Of a DNA stretch of 64,000 nucleotides, positions 39,471 through 49,519 are shown piece by piece (the stretch's first letter is position 1; every line of letters begins with the position of its first letter). The position numbers and the translations under genes are program-made. Under the pieces are notes generated by a model, which searched no databases, was not told where the DNA came from, and saw nothing but the letters and a program-made list of their open reading frames with translations. This DNA is from Tepidisphaeraceae bacterium (GTDB taxonomy: Bacteria; Planctomycetota; Phycisphaerae; Tepidisphaerales; Tepidisphaeraceae): positions 1-64,000 of the forward strand of contig DASYHQ010000050.1 of NCBI GenBank assembly GCA_035998445.1, read 5' to 3'.

Positions 39471-41651
39471 CTAGCGCAAGAACGCCTCGTGCAATCCACC
39501 ATCCACGGTGAGGATTTGCCCGGTGGTTTTGCTCAGGCGATCGCTGAACCAGATGAAGTAGGCCTCGGCCTGGTCGGCGGGCGTGATCGGGGCCTTGGTG
39601 AGGGTGCGGTCGGCGTAGAATTGGCTGAGCTTGGAGGTCAGCGAGTCGTCGGCCTCGTCCTCGGTGTACGGGATGTTGTACTTGGCCAGCGAAGCGATCA
39701 CGCGGTCGCGGGGGAACATGGCGCTGCCCTGAACCACGGTGGCCGGGGCGACGCCGTTCACGCGGACGATGGGGGACAGCTCGATCGCAAGTTCGCGCAC
39801 CAGATGGTTGGCGGCGGCCTTGCTGGTGTCGTAGGCGACGCTGCCCTTCTTGGCGACGACGGCGTTGGCGCTGGTGGTCAGCACGATGCTGCCGGTAAGG
39901 CCCTGCTCCTTGAAGGTCTTGGCGGATTCGTCGGCGACGATGTAGGCGCCGGTGACGTTGATCATGAACGTCAGGCCCCACTTGTCGTCGGGGATGCGGC
40001 CCGTGGTGTCGGGCGAGACGAAGATGCCCGCGGTGATGGCGATACCGTCGAACCCGCCGTAGGCTAAGGCGACGTTGTCGAGCATCTGCCGCACGCTGTC
40101 GCGCTTCGTGATGTCGGCCGCGATGCCGACCGCCTGCCCGCAGCCGCTGATGCCACTGCCCGCGACGCCGATGCCAAGCCCGACCTTGTCGGTGATCTGC
40201 TTGGCGGTGGCATCGGCGGCAGCTTGGTTCAGGTCGACGGCGACGATCGTGGCGCCGTCCTTCACCAGCCGATGCGCGACTTCCCGCCCGATGCCGCTGC
40301 CGGCGCCGATGACGGCGATGACCTTGCCAGCCAGTTCCTTCTCGGCGGGCATGCGCTTCAGCTTCGCCTCTTCGAGCAACCAGTATTCAATGTCGAACGC
40401 TTCCTGCTGCGGCAGCGCGATGTATTCATCCATCGCCTCGGCCCCGCGCATCACTTCGACCGCGCAGTTATAGAACTCGGCCGTCACGCGGCTTTCGCTC
40501 TTGTCCTTGCCCCAGGCGATCATGCCGAGGCCGGGGATGAGCACGACCGTGGGATTCGGGTCGCGCATCGCGGGCGAGTCGGCGTGCTTGCACTTCTCGT
40601 AATACGCAGCGTAGTCCTTGCGATACTGTTCGAGGCCGGCCGTCAGCTTCGCCTTCAGCGCCGCGACGTCTTCCGCCTGCGGGTTCCACGCGACGTAGAG
40701 CGGCTTGATCTTCGTGCGCAGGAAGTGGTCGGGACAGCTCGTGCCAAGTTCCGCCAGTCGCGGCGCGTCGACGCTGTTGACGAAACGTTGAATGGTCGCA
40801 TCGGTCTGCACGGTGCCCACGAAGCGGCGCTTCTTGCTGACCTGCCCGCGCAGCCAGGGAAGGATGGCCGCAAGTGTGGCGTTGCGCTTTTGCTCGTCCA
40901 GCGCAGCGTACTTCTGCCCGCCGAAGGTCTTGTCGCCCTTGTCCTTGCTTTCGATGTACAGCGCGGCCTTCTCGATCAGCGAGAGGGTGAGCTCGTAGCA
41001 TTCCTTGTCATCGTTGGCCCAGTTAATCAGCCCGTGCTGGCCCATGATGAAGCCCTTGGCCTTGGGGTGCTTCTTCACGGCCTCTTGCATCATCAGGCCG
41101 AGTTCGAAGCCGGGGCGTAGCCAAGGCAGCCAGACGACGTCGTCGCCGTACACCTCGCGGGTGAGCCTCTCGCTGTTGCGCGATGCCGCGATCGAGATGG
41201 CGGCGTTCGGGTGCATGTGGTCGACGAACTTGAACGGGATAAAGCTGTGCAGCGGCGTGTCGATGCTGCTGGGCCGTGGGTTCAGGTTGAACGTGGCGTG
41301 GCTGTACATGCCCACCATCGCGTCCTCGGCCGGCGTCTTCGGGCCTTTCTTGTCGGCCTTGGCGTAGCTGGCTTGCAGGCCGATCAGCTTCGACTGGTAC
41401 AGCGAGGAGAAGTTCTCGCGCTTGCTGGTGCGTAGATCGCCACCGCTGCCCTTCACCCAGAGCACCTCGGTGGGCTCGCCAGTGAGCGGGTCGGTTTCAG
41501 AGATCTTCGACGACGTGTTGCCGCCGCCGGTGTTGGTGATGCGCTGATCGGCGCCGAGCAGGTTCGATCGATAGACGAGCCGCCCCACCGCATCCAGCTT
41601 GGCGGCCTCGGCGTCGTTCCAGAGATAGTTAACGTGTTTGTAGTTGCTCAT
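39471..41651 (-). CDS. rhaD: Bifunctional rhamnulose-1-phosphate aldolase/lactaldehyde dehydrogenase
   Basis: A 726-residue fusion. Residues of about 1-420 form a class II aldolase/adducin-type domain (TNTGGGNTSSK, DHMHPNAAIS with Zn-binding His, GQHGLINW), cleaving rhamnulose-1-phosphate to DHAP and L-lactaldehyde. Residues of about 445-726 form a short-chain dehydrogenase (GAGSGIGREV Rossmann motif, catalytic TTSANA...YDTSKAA, VRVNGVAPATVV) that processes the lactaldehyde. It lies downstream of an extra aldolase gene and of a DeoR regulator on the same strand; rhaI is divergent. A rhamnulokinase gene is not in the window. Confidence 0.93.
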   Translation of the reverse strand: MSNYKHVNYLWNDAEAAKLDAVGRLVYRSNLLGADQRITNTGGGNTSSKISETDPLTGEPTEVLWVKGSGGDLRTSKRENFSSLYQSKLIGLQASYAKADKKGPKTPAEDAMVGMYSHATFNLNPRPSSIDTPLHSFIPFKFVDHMHPNAAISIAASRNSERLTREVYGDDVVWLPWLRPGFELGLMMQEAVKKHPKAKGFIMGQHGLINWANDDKECYELTLSLIEKAALYIESKDKGDKTFGGQKYAALDEQKRNATLAAILPWLRGQVSKKRRFVGTVQTDATIQRFVNSVDAPRLAELGTSCPDHFLRTKIKPLYVAWNPQAEDVAALKAKLTAGLEQYRKDYAAYYEKCKHADSPAMRDPNPTVVLIPGLGMIAWGKDKSESRVTAEFYNCAVEVMRGAEAMDEYIALPQQEAFDIEYWLLEEAKLKRMPAEKELAGKVIAVIGAGSGIGREVAHRLVKDGATIVAVDLNQAAADATAKQITDKVGLGIGVAGSGISGCGQAVGIAADITKRDSVRQMLDNVALAYGGFDGIAITAGIFVSPDTTGRIPDDKWGLTFMINVTGAYIVADESAKTFKEQGLTGSIVLTTSANAVVAKKGSVAYDTSKAAANHLVRELAIELSPIVRVNGVAPATVVQGSAMFPRDRVIASLAKYNIPYTEDEADDSLTSKLSQFYADRTLTKAPITPADQAEAYFIWFSDRLSKTTGQILTVDGGLHEAFLR

Positions 41652-41666
41652 GTGTGTCTTTAGTTT

Positions 41667-41777
41667 GAAGAGACGCGAAGGCGCGAAGGAGGCGCGAAGA
41701 AACGCGAAGGAGGAAAGAACTCATTTTGGCTTCACTTCGCGACCCTTCGCGACTCCTTCGCGCCTTCGCGTCTCTTC
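41667..41777. repeat. Long perfect-arm inverted repeat between rhaD and the aldolase gene
   Basis: 25-bp perfect arms (41667-41691 with 41753-41777) rich in GCGAAGG. Located in the 138-nt spacer of the minus-strand operon, so it may moderate rhaD expression or be a mobile palindromic element. Confidence 0.85.
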
Positions 41778-41789
41778 GACGTCTTGAAA

Positions 41790-42557
41790 TTACAGGTTCA
41801 ATGCCTTCCGCCGATAGTGTTCGTCCTTGCGGCCCTCGATGCGCGCCACGTTTTCGGGCGACAGGAAGATCGGTCCGCCCATCGCCGCGGCGTTGGTGAA
41901 GATCTCGGCGGCCTTCGTCGCCATCAACGTCGCGACCATCGTACCGGCGGCGGTGGCGGCGGGCGCGATCAGGCCGTGGTTGGTCAGCAGGATGATGCGC
42001 GGCGGCGCGTCGTTCCGCTTGATGAAGTCCGTCACGCCCTGCCGAATCGCCTTGGCCAGCACCAGCCCGGGGTCCGTATACGGCACCAGCACCGACTCGC
42101 TGCCGCAGCAGACGATCTCGTCGGGGAACGTTCGCTTCGTCGCGTAATCCGCGGCCCGCGGTGAACAGAGGATGCCGTTGACGGCGATCGGGTGCGTATG
42201 GGCGACGTAGTTCATGCCCGGCAGCGACAGCAGGTACGCGTGAAAGACCGCCTCGACCGATGGCTTACGGCTGTTCGCGTCCACGCGAGCATCCAGCAGC
42301 GCCTGATCGACGGCGGCGTCGTCCAGATCGTTTCGTTCCAGCATCGCCATCAGCGGCGCGAAGCGGCACTCGACCACGCCCGCCTCGTCCAGTTTGCCGA
42401 GCTGACTGCCGCTGGCTTTGACGAGGAACGTGTCGTCGGACACCTTCGCCGACGTGTTGCCCTCGCCGAGAATGGCGAGCTTGCGGTCCTCGCGGCCCAG
42501 GTCGCGCGACAGCGCGATCAATTCAGCTCGTTTTTCGGATGCGTTGGTCGATGCCAC
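41790..42557 (-). CDS. Class II aldolase/adducin family protein
   Basis: A 255-residue zinc aldolase-type protein of the L-ribulose/fuculose-phosphate aldolase superfamily. Motifs: LAILGEGNTSAKVSDDTFLVKASGSQL, MNYVAHTHPIAVNG with the metal His pair, LLTNHGLIAPAAT. With the fused rhaD next to it, it could act on a related sugar phosphate, or on a methylpentose other than rhamnose; specificity is unknown. Ends 12 nt after the DeoR gene in the operon. Confidence 0.88.
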   Translation of the reverse strand: MASTNASEKRAELIALSRDLGREDRKLAILGEGNTSAKVSDDTFLVKASGSQLGKLDEAGVVECRFAPLMAMLERNDLDDAAVDQALLDARVDANSRKPSVEAVFHAYLLSLPGMNYVAHTHPIAVNGILCSPRAADYATKRTFPDEIVCCGSESVLVPYTDPGLVLAKAIRQGVTDFIKRNDAPPRIILLTNHGLIAPAATAAGTMVATLMATKAAEIFTNAAAMGGPIFLSPENVARIEGRKDEHYRRKALNL

Positions 42558-42569
42558 TGATTTCCTCTC

Positions 42570-43346
42570 TCACGCCTGCAGGTAGTTCTTCTCCGCCACG
42601 TCCGCGCCGGTGGCCGTCACGTCCGCCAACGGCAGTTCGCAGATAAGCATGTCCAGCGCGTCCCACTCCGCCAGCAGCGTCGGCGCCCGCCGGCCGAGTT
42701 TACGGCCGTCCATACAGAGCGCGTGTCGCTTTGCCTGCCCGATGACGGCCACTTGCAGTTCAACCACGTTGGCCGCGCTGTTCCAGACGCCGGTCTCATC
42801 CATCGCCTCGGCCCCCAGCAGCGCCAGGTCGTACTGATGGAACCCTGCCGCCCGCGTGGTGTTGTCGCCCAATAGCACGGCCTGGTTCGGCAGCAACCGC
42901 CCGCCCAGCAGATGGACCTCGATCTCCGTCACGTGTGCCAGCTTCTCGGCGACGGCCAAGCTGTTGGTGACCACCTGCAGTTCCATCGGTCGCTTGCGCA
43001 GCAGATCCGCCACCGTGAAGAGCGTGGTGCCGGCATCCAGGAAGATCGTCATCCCAGACTCGATCAGTTCCACCGCCCGCGCCGCGATGCGCGCCTTGGC
43101 GGTTGCGGCCACCTTCAAACGGTCGGCGAAAGGGGCGAAGCGCTGGTCGTAGTCGGCCATCGCCCCACCGAAGGTGCGCACGATCGACTTCTGCCGCGAC
43201 AGCGCTTCCAGGTCTCGCCTGGCCGTCGCTTCGGAAATGCGGAAGCGTTTGCACAGTTCCGCCACCGGCAGATAGGCGCGATCGCGCAGCAGCAGCGTCA
43301 TCGCCTGCCGGCGTTCGTCGATCACGCTCTGAGACACCCGGGGCAC
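42570..43346 (-). CDS. DeoR-family transcriptional regulator of the rhamnose cluster
   Basis: A 258-residue DeoR regulator. N-terminal winged HTH (RAYLPVAELCKRFRISEATARRDLEALSRQ), then DeoRC sugar-phosphate sensor domain (FLDAGTTLFTVADLL, VVTNSLAVAEKL, DLALLGAEAMDETGVW). It is first in the minus-strand operon; it and the divergent rhaI share a 103-nt intergenic region with a palindromic candidate operator at 43364-43391. Likely represses both transcripts and is relieved by a phosphorylated sugar intermediate. Confidence 0.92.
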   Translation of the reverse strand: MPRVSQSVIDERRQAMTLLLRDRAYLPVAELCKRFRISEATARRDLEALSRQKSIVRTFGGAMADYDQRFAPFADRLKVAATAKARIAARAVELIESGMTIFLDAGTTLFTVADLLRKRPMELQVVTNSLAVAEKLAHVTEIEVHLLGGRLLPNQAVLLGDNTTRAAGFHQYDLALLGAEAMDETGVWNSAANVVELQVAVIGQAKRHALCMDGRKLGRRAPTLLAEWDALDMLICELPLADVTATGADVAEKNYLQA

Positions 43347-43363
43347 GCCTGCGAAGCCTAAGA

Positions 43364-43391
43364 ATTATATGATCGAAGTCAATCATAAAAT
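43364..43391. promoter_or_regulatory. Candidate operator between the DeoR and rhaI genes
   Basis: Inverted repeat with half-sites ATTATATGAT (43364-43373) and ATCATAAAAT (43382-43391), 9 of 10 positions symmetrical, 8-nt centre. It is strikingly AT-rich against the GC-rich background and lies between the divergent starts, at 18 and 58 nt. Confidence 0.75.
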
Positions 43392-43449
43392 TTGCGTCTG
43401 GGGCGCGGCTGAGGTATGGTGAGGCTTCACTTTGGATGGAGTAATCGGA

Positions 43450-44646
43450 ATGGATCAGGACCGCATTCTGCAGCTGTTGAACGACTTCAAGATCGAGACG
43501 CCCAGTTGGGGTTACGCCGACACCGGCACGCGCTTCGGCAAGTTTGCCCAGTCGGCCGCCGCCAGCACGATCGAGGAAAAGCTGGCCGACGCTGGTACGG
43601 TCAACAAGTACACCGGCTGCTGCCCCACCGTGGCGGTCCACGTGCTGTGGGACTTTTCGATGGGCGTCGATGCCCAGCAGACCGCCGACATCGCCAAGCG
43701 CAACGGCGTGAAGATCGGCTCGATCAACCCCAACCTCTTCCAGGACCAGGTCTACAAGTTCGGCTCGTCGGCCAGCCCCAACGAGCAGGCGCGCCACCAC
43801 GCCAGCCGGCACGTGCAGGACTGCATCAAGATCGCCAAGGCGGTCGGTTCCGACCTGATCAGCTTCTGGATGGCCGACGGCACCAACTATCCGGGGCAGG
43901 ACGACATCGTCAGCCGCAAGCGCCGCATGGCCGGCGCGTTCCGCCAGTGGCACGACGCCATGGCCGACGGCATGACGATGCTGATCGAGTACAAGCCGTT
44001 CGAGCCCGCGTTCTACCACACCGATATTGCCGACTGGGGCATGGCCTACGGTTTCGCTAAGGAAGCGGGCCCGAACGCGAAGGTGCTCGTCGACACGGGC
44101 CATCACCTGCCCGGCGCCAACATCGAGCACATCGTGGCTTACCTGCTGGACGAAGGCATGCTCGGCGGCTTCCACTTCAACGACCGCAAGTACGCCGACG
44201 ACGACCTCACGCTCGGCAGCATCGATCCCTACGCCGTCTTCCGCATCTTCCACGAGATAAGGAACGCCGCCGACATCCACGGCACCGACGTCTCGTCCAT
44301 CGCCTACATGGTCGACCAGTCGCACAACCTGAAGCCCAAGATCGAGGCGATGATTCAGACCGTGCAGACCGCGCAGGAACTGTACGCCAAGGCGTGTCTC
44401 GTCGACCGCAAGAAGCTTCAGGACGCCCAGGCCAAGATGGACATCGTGGCTGCGGAAAGTCTGCTGAAGGAAGCTTTCTTCACCGACGTGCGCCCGCTGC
44501 TCTCGAACTGGCGTAAGAACAAGGGCTTGGAAGCCGACCCGCTTATGGCCTACCGCGCCAGTGGCTACGAGGCCCGCGTCGGCAAAGAACGCGACGCCGC
44601 CCGTGCCGCCCGCGGCATCACCAGCGGCGGTGGCAGCTACGCCTAG
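43450..44646 (+). CDS. rhaI: L-rhamnose isomerase (RhaI type)
   Basis: A 398-residue isomerase converting L-rhamnose to L-rhamnulose; of the Pseudomonas stutzeri type rather than the E. coli RhaA type. Motifs: SWGYADTGTRFGKF, SINPNLFQDQVYKFGS, LISFWMADGTNYPGQDD, MLIEYKPFEPAFYHTDIADWG with the metal Glu, VLVDTGHHLPGANIEHIVAYL, GGFHFNDRKYADDDLTLGSIDPY. The ATG at 43450 with GGAG upstream is preferred over an ATG 6 codons earlier. Divergent from the DeoR-led operon. Confidence 0.93.
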   Translation: MDQDRILQLLNDFKIETPSWGYADTGTRFGKFAQSAAASTIEEKLADAGTVNKYTGCCPTVAVHVLWDFSMGVDAQQTADIAKRNGVKIGSINPNLFQDQVYKFGSSASPNEQARHHASRHVQDCIKIAKAVGSDLISFWMADGTNYPGQDDIVSRKRRMAGAFRQWHDAMADGMTMLIEYKPFEPAFYHTDIADWGMAYGFAKEAGPNAKVLVDTGHHLPGANIEHIVAYLLDEGMLGGFHFNDRKYADDDLTLGSIDPYAVFRIFHEIRNAADIHGTDVSSIAYMVDQSHNLKPKIEAMIQTVQTAQELYAKACLVDRKKLQDAQAKMDIVAAESLLKEAFFTDVRPLLSNWRKNKGLEADPLMAYRASGYEARVGKERDAARAARGITSGGGSYA

Positions 44647-44698
44647 CCGCCCTCAGCCATAGGTGGCGGCGAACCCGCCCCAGCCGGTCACGTATATC

Positions 44699-44726
44699 TT
44701 GACAGCCGCCCGCTGTCGGCTAGATT
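44699..44726 (+). promoter_or_regulatory. Promoter of the tRNA-Gln gene
   Basis: TTGACA (44699-44704), 16-nt spacer and TAGATT (44721-44726), ending 13 nt before the tRNA 5' end. Confidence 0.8.
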
Positions 44727-44739
44727 GATGGGCAGTTAT

Positions 44740-44810
44740 TGGGGAATGGTGTAACGGTAGCACAAGCGCCTCTGGAGCGCTTTGTCTAGGTTCGAATCCT
44801 AGTTCCCCAG
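44740..44810 (+). tRNA. tRNA-Gln (anticodon CUG)
   Basis: 71-nt cloverleaf: acceptor TGGGGAA paired with TTCCCCA (44740-44746 and 44803-44809), D arm with GGTAG, anticodon stem AGCGC/GCGCT with loop CTCTGGA (anticodon CUG), T arm CTAGG-TTCGAAT-CCTAG, discriminator G. CCA is not encoded. It has its own promoter and terminator. Confidence 0.96.
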
Positions 44811-44816
44811 CTAAAA

Positions 44817-44842
44817 GGCCACCCACTGCGGGTGGCCTTTTT
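44817..44842 (+). terminator. Intrinsic terminator of the tRNA-Gln gene
   Basis: 8-bp perfect stem GGCCACCC/GGGTGGCC, 5-nt loop, then TTTTT. Confidence 0.93.
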
Positions 44843-44934
44843 CGTGGGCAGATGGTGCTGTTGCCCCTTTTGGCATTACCCGCTGGGCGCGATGATCGAG
44901 CACCTCCCCGAGACGGACCACACAGGAGCCCCTC

Positions 44935-46002
44935 ATGCGAAACCTCTCGACCGACGGCGTCTCCGTCGTGGTGCCGGTCTACAACGAAGAGGAGAACCTC
45001 CACCACCTGCGCCGCCGCATGACCGCAGCAATGGACGGTACCGGGCGGCCGTGGGAGCTGATCCTCGTCGACGACGGTAGCCGGGATGGGTCGGTGAAGA
45101 TCCTGACTTCGTTCCACGAGGAGGACCCGCGCATCAAGGTCGTGCGCCTCTCGCGCAACTTCGGTCACCAGTCGGCCGTCACCGCCGGCATCCACCACGC
45201 CAACGGCGGGTGCGTCGTGCTGATCGACGGTGACCTGCAGGACCCGCCCGAGGTCATCCCCAAGATGGTCGCGAAGTGGGCCGAGGGGTACCACGTCGTG
45301 CTCGGCGAGCGCACCAGCCGTCAGGATGGCGGGCTGCGCGGGATGGGGTTTACGCTGTTTTACCCCATCATGCGGTACGTCTCAGACCTGCCCGACGGGC
45401 CCGACGCCGGCATCTTCGGGCTGATGGACCGGCGGGTCGTCGAGGAGTTCAACAAGCTGCCCGAGCGCAACCGGTTCATCCCGGGGCTGCGCACCTGGCT
45501 AGGGTTCAGCAGCACATCCGTCACCTACGCCCGCCAGGAACGGGCCGCGGGCCAGCCGAAACAGACGATGAAGCGGTTGTTGCGGTACGCGTTGAACGGC
45601 ATGTTCAGCTTCAGCTATAAGCCGCTGCGCGTCGCGACCTACATGGGGTTTCTGGCGTCGGCCGTCGCGTTCCTGATCGCGGTCTACTTCTTCATCACGT
45701 TCTTCGCGTTCAACAAGCAGGCGGGCAGCGGGTTCACGACGATCATCATCAGCGTGCTGTTCGTGGGGGGCGTGCAGCTGATCACGGTTGGCATTCTCGG
45801 CGAGTACATCGGCCGCATCTACGAGGAAGTGAAGCAACGGCCGCTGTACGTGGTTGACCAGCGCCTGGGTTTCGATGGCCGATCCGCCACCGCGGCGGCC
45901 AGCACCACGGGCGACGGAGTGGCGACTTCGGGCAACGACACCGCGACCGCGAAAGTTTCTCAAGTTCCTGTAGCCGGCCTGAACGCGACAGGGCTGCGAT
46001 AG
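44935..46002 (+). CDS. GT2 glycosyltransferase, polyprenol-phosphate sugar transferase type
   Basis: A 355-residue family 2 glycosyltransferase similar in layout to ArnC/DPM1-like enzymes. The catalytic domain shows VVVPVYNEEENL, LILVDDGSRDGS, RNFGHQSAVTAGIHHA, LIDGDLQDPPE with the metal DxD-type Asp, and ERTSRQDGGLR. Two C-terminal TM spans (YMGFLASAVAFLIAVYFFITFF and ISVLFVGGVQLITVGILGEYIG) anchor it; a variable tail follows. It probably loads a sugar onto undecaprenyl phosphate for envelope glycans. A separate transcription unit, after the tRNA terminator. Confidence 0.9.
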   Translation: MRNLSTDGVSVVVPVYNEEENLHHLRRRMTAAMDGTGRPWELILVDDGSRDGSVKILTSFHEEDPRIKVVRLSRNFGHQSAVTAGIHHANGGCVVLIDGDLQDPPEVIPKMVAKWAEGYHVVLGERTSRQDGGLRGMGFTLFYPIMRYVSDLPDGPDAGIFGLMDRRVVEEFNKLPERNRFIPGLRTWLGFSSTSVTYARQERAAGQPKQTMKRLLRYALNGMFSFSYKPLRVATYMGFLASAVAFLIAVYFFITFFAFNKQAGSGFTTIIISVLFVGGVQLITVGILGEYIGRIYEEVKQRPLYVVDQRLGFDGRSATAAASTTGDGVATSGNDTATAKVSQVPVAGLNATGLR

Positions 46003-46189
46003 CTCAGCCTCGCCGCATGACAGCCTTCCGGTGACTCTTAGGCTGCGAAACCCACGGGGCGGCTGCAACGCAGCGACGAGGACGGCCCTTCTTCACGCTG
46101 TTTTCACGGAAACTCATTGCAATCAGCCGCCCGATGACCATTATGTCGGTTGGCAGGTTCTAATTTGTTGTCCGACAGGCGGGGGGCTC

Positions 46190-46597
46190 GTGGCTAGGAT
46201 TTCCATTAAAATGCTGCTGATGGCGCTGGCGATGTACGCTGTGCATTACGGTGTGCAGTGGCAGTTTTCGTACCTGCATCGCATGGACCTCAACGAGCAA
46301 TGCCTGGAACTGGAAACACGTCGCGCGGAACTGGCGGCACAAGGGCTGGCGGACTTGGCGGTCGAGCATGCGCTGTACGAGTCGAACCTTCGATTGATGC
46401 GGCTCGGTCGAGGCGATGAGGCGTTCGGCGATCTTGGTTTCACGCATACGAGCGGCGTGGTTCCGCTCGATCAGGTGGGACAGTACCGGGCCACCGGGTC
46501 GGTGGCAGCGCCGTCATCGAATGCTGAAACCACCGCGTCGGCCGGCTGGGGGCAGTCGACCCGGAACGCGCCCGCGGGTGGCACGGTATCGGAATGA
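46190..46597 (+). CDS. Membrane-anchored protein of unknown function
   Basis: 135 residues: a short N-terminus, one hydrophobic span (KMLLMALAMYAVHYGVQ), a helical part with ELETRRAELAAQGLADLAVEHAL and a Ser/Ala-rich tail. GTG start at 46190 with a GGGGGG ribosome-binding site. Located between the glycosyltransferase and gltA. No family recognised; the coding call is moderate because the GC-rich frame could be open by chance. Confidence 0.5.
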   Translation: MARISIKMLLMALAMYAVHYGVQWQFSYLHRMDLNEQCLELETRRAELAAQGLADLAVEHALYESNLRLMRLGRGDEAFGDLGFTHTSGVVPLDQVGQYRATGSVAAPSSNAETTASAGWGQSTRNAPAGGTVSE

Positions 46598-46846
46598 GGC
46601 GCGCCTGGCCGCTCGCATATGGGCGCTGCGATGCCGAATTGCCCGTTTCAAGCGGTCATAAGGTCAGCCGATCGGCCTGTTAACATCCGTAACCGGGGGA
46701 AACAACACTTCATCGCGTGCGTCGCGGGCCGAATCACCCTATACTCGGCCGGTCGATCGCAGCTAACCCCTGCTCTCGGGAGCGGCAACCGCGGTCGACG
46801 ACGGTCACGAATTCCGACACCACTCGCGAGGGTTGAGGCGCTATCC

Positions 46847-48127
<1,281 letters not shown>

Positions 48128-48155
48128 TCGGTCCTCAACCGCACTTGAATGCACA

Positions 48156-48193
48156 ACAACCGGCATGGTCGCTCAAGCGACCATGCCGGTTGT
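48156..48193. terminator. Perfect palindrome F, copy 2, between convergent gltA and ferritin-like genes
   Basis: 18-bp perfect arms (48156-48173 with 48176-48193) with half-site CCGGCATGGTCGCT, as in the copy at 27683. Likely bidirectional terminator. Confidence 0.85.
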
Positions 48194-48229
48194 CGTTAGA
48201 TGAAGGGGTTTGTGCTGTCGCGTGCGGCC

Positions 48230-49210
48230 CTACGCGATGCGCCCGTTCATCCCTTCGGGGAAGAAGCCGCCGGGCGTGTTGGCGCTGCCGAGATAGACGA
48301 TGCTGAGCACCTCCTCGAACGCGCGGACGAAGGCGATCGAGTTGGGATCGGCCGGGACGATGTTGGCGTCGCCGTCGGCATCGGTGATGCCCTCGTCGGT
48401 GGTGGCCGGGATGCCGGTGGCGGCGTTGCGGAGGGCGGCGATCTTGTTGGCAGCCTCGATGAGGAACGGGGTGTCCTGCCCGCGGTTGACCAGCACGGTT
48501 CGGATCTCACCGGCGTGGTAGGCCTCGACGGCGAGGATGCCGGCCGAGGCGGTCAGCACCGACGTGTTCTTGATGAACGGAACCGCCCCACCGTACGCCG
48601 TCACGCCGACGTCCTCGAAGATGAAGGCGCCGAGGAGGAAGTTGTTCTCGTTCGCGTACGGATCGAACGTGTCGTTGGGACCGATCACGTTCGCCGCCCG
48701 CGCCGCGGCGGTGAAGGCTTGACCAATGTCGATCGCCGGTCGCGCGACGGCGGCAGCCCCGAGCGCGCGGCGCAGGAAGCCGACGTGCCGGAACTCGTCC
48801 AGCGCGATCTCCTCGGCGTACTGCTCGATCAACGGCGTTGCGAACGACACCGCCCGGCCACCGGTCACCTCGCCACCGGGGACGACCGTCCGGCCACTGT
48901 CATTGGTGACGCCACTGGCGTCGTTCTCGTTGAGCCCGAAGCCCGTGACGGCATGCAAGTAATACTCGGCCTCCAAGTACTCCAGGTTCAACGCGAAGTT
49001 CAGGATGTCGGCATCGGTGACGACGAACTGCCGCGCGTTGTTACCGCTGAAGCGCCGGCGGAAGAAGGCGTCGGCCGACTGCTGCCCCACACCCAGCATG
49101 CCCGTGCCCGCCGCCACTGCGGCGCCCAGCAAACCGGCACGCGTTAGGAACTGACGACGATTCGCCTGGGGCTGATCGTTCGTGGTTTCGATGTTGTTCG
49201 GCTCGGTCAT
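48230..49210 (-). CDS. Tat-exported ferritin-like protein (Ferritin_2 type)
   Basis: A 326-residue protein with a twin-arginine signal (NRRQFLTRAGLLGAAVAAGTGMLG), so it is probably exported folded by the Tat pathway. The mature part is a ferritin-like four-helix bundle: ADILNFALNLEYLEAEYYLHAVTG, EIALDEFRHVGFLRRAL, AGILAVEAYHAGEIRTVLV (E/H metal ligands), EEVLSIVYLG. Length is typical of planctomycete Ferritin_2 proteins; role probably di-iron or desiccation-related, not proven. GGGAGA before the ATG at 49210. The 309-nt upstream region is only noncoding promoter space. Confidence 0.88.
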   Translation of the reverse strand: MTEPNNIETTNDQPQANRRQFLTRAGLLGAAVAAGTGMLGVGQQSADAFFRRRFSGNNARQFVVTDADILNFALNLEYLEAEYYLHAVTGFGLNENDASGVTNDSGRTVVPGGEVTGGRAVSFATPLIEQYAEEIALDEFRHVGFLRRALGAAAVARPAIDIGQAFTAAARAANVIGPNDTFDPYANENNFLLGAFIFEDVGVTAYGGAVPFIKNTSVLTASAGILAVEAYHAGEIRTVLVNRGQDTPFLIEAANKIAALRNAATGIPATTDEGITDADGDANIVPADPNSIAFVRAFEEVLSIVYLGSANTPGGFFPEGMNGRIA

Positions 49211-49519
49211 GATGTTCTCCCGCTTCTGAGGAAAGACGTTTCCCATCGTCGTGGCGCAGGCACCTGCGGCTCACGTTCACAATGGGGGCTACGCAACGGG
49301 CGTGCGATCAGATGTGGGATTTCTCACCCGCGTCGTCCCGGCAGGGCCTACGCAATCGCTGCACCACGGCCGACCTCGCCGCGTATTTCCTTAAGCGGCA
49401 CTCCAGTGTGATGCCGCGACAGCCGCATCGCCGTCCGTGCACTTTGCCTCACATTGACGACACGGGCGGCAAGCGGCCTGTGCACAGAAATGGTGGACGC
49501 GCGGCAGACCCTCGATCCG
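49211..49519. other. Spacer upstream of the ferritin-like gene, no gene seen
   Basis: This 309-nt region, between the 5' end of the ferritin-like gene and the 3' end of the hydrolase gene, holds no convincing coding frame and no repeat I recognise. It should contain the promoter of the ferritin-like gene; I could not identify one. Confidence 0.4.
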
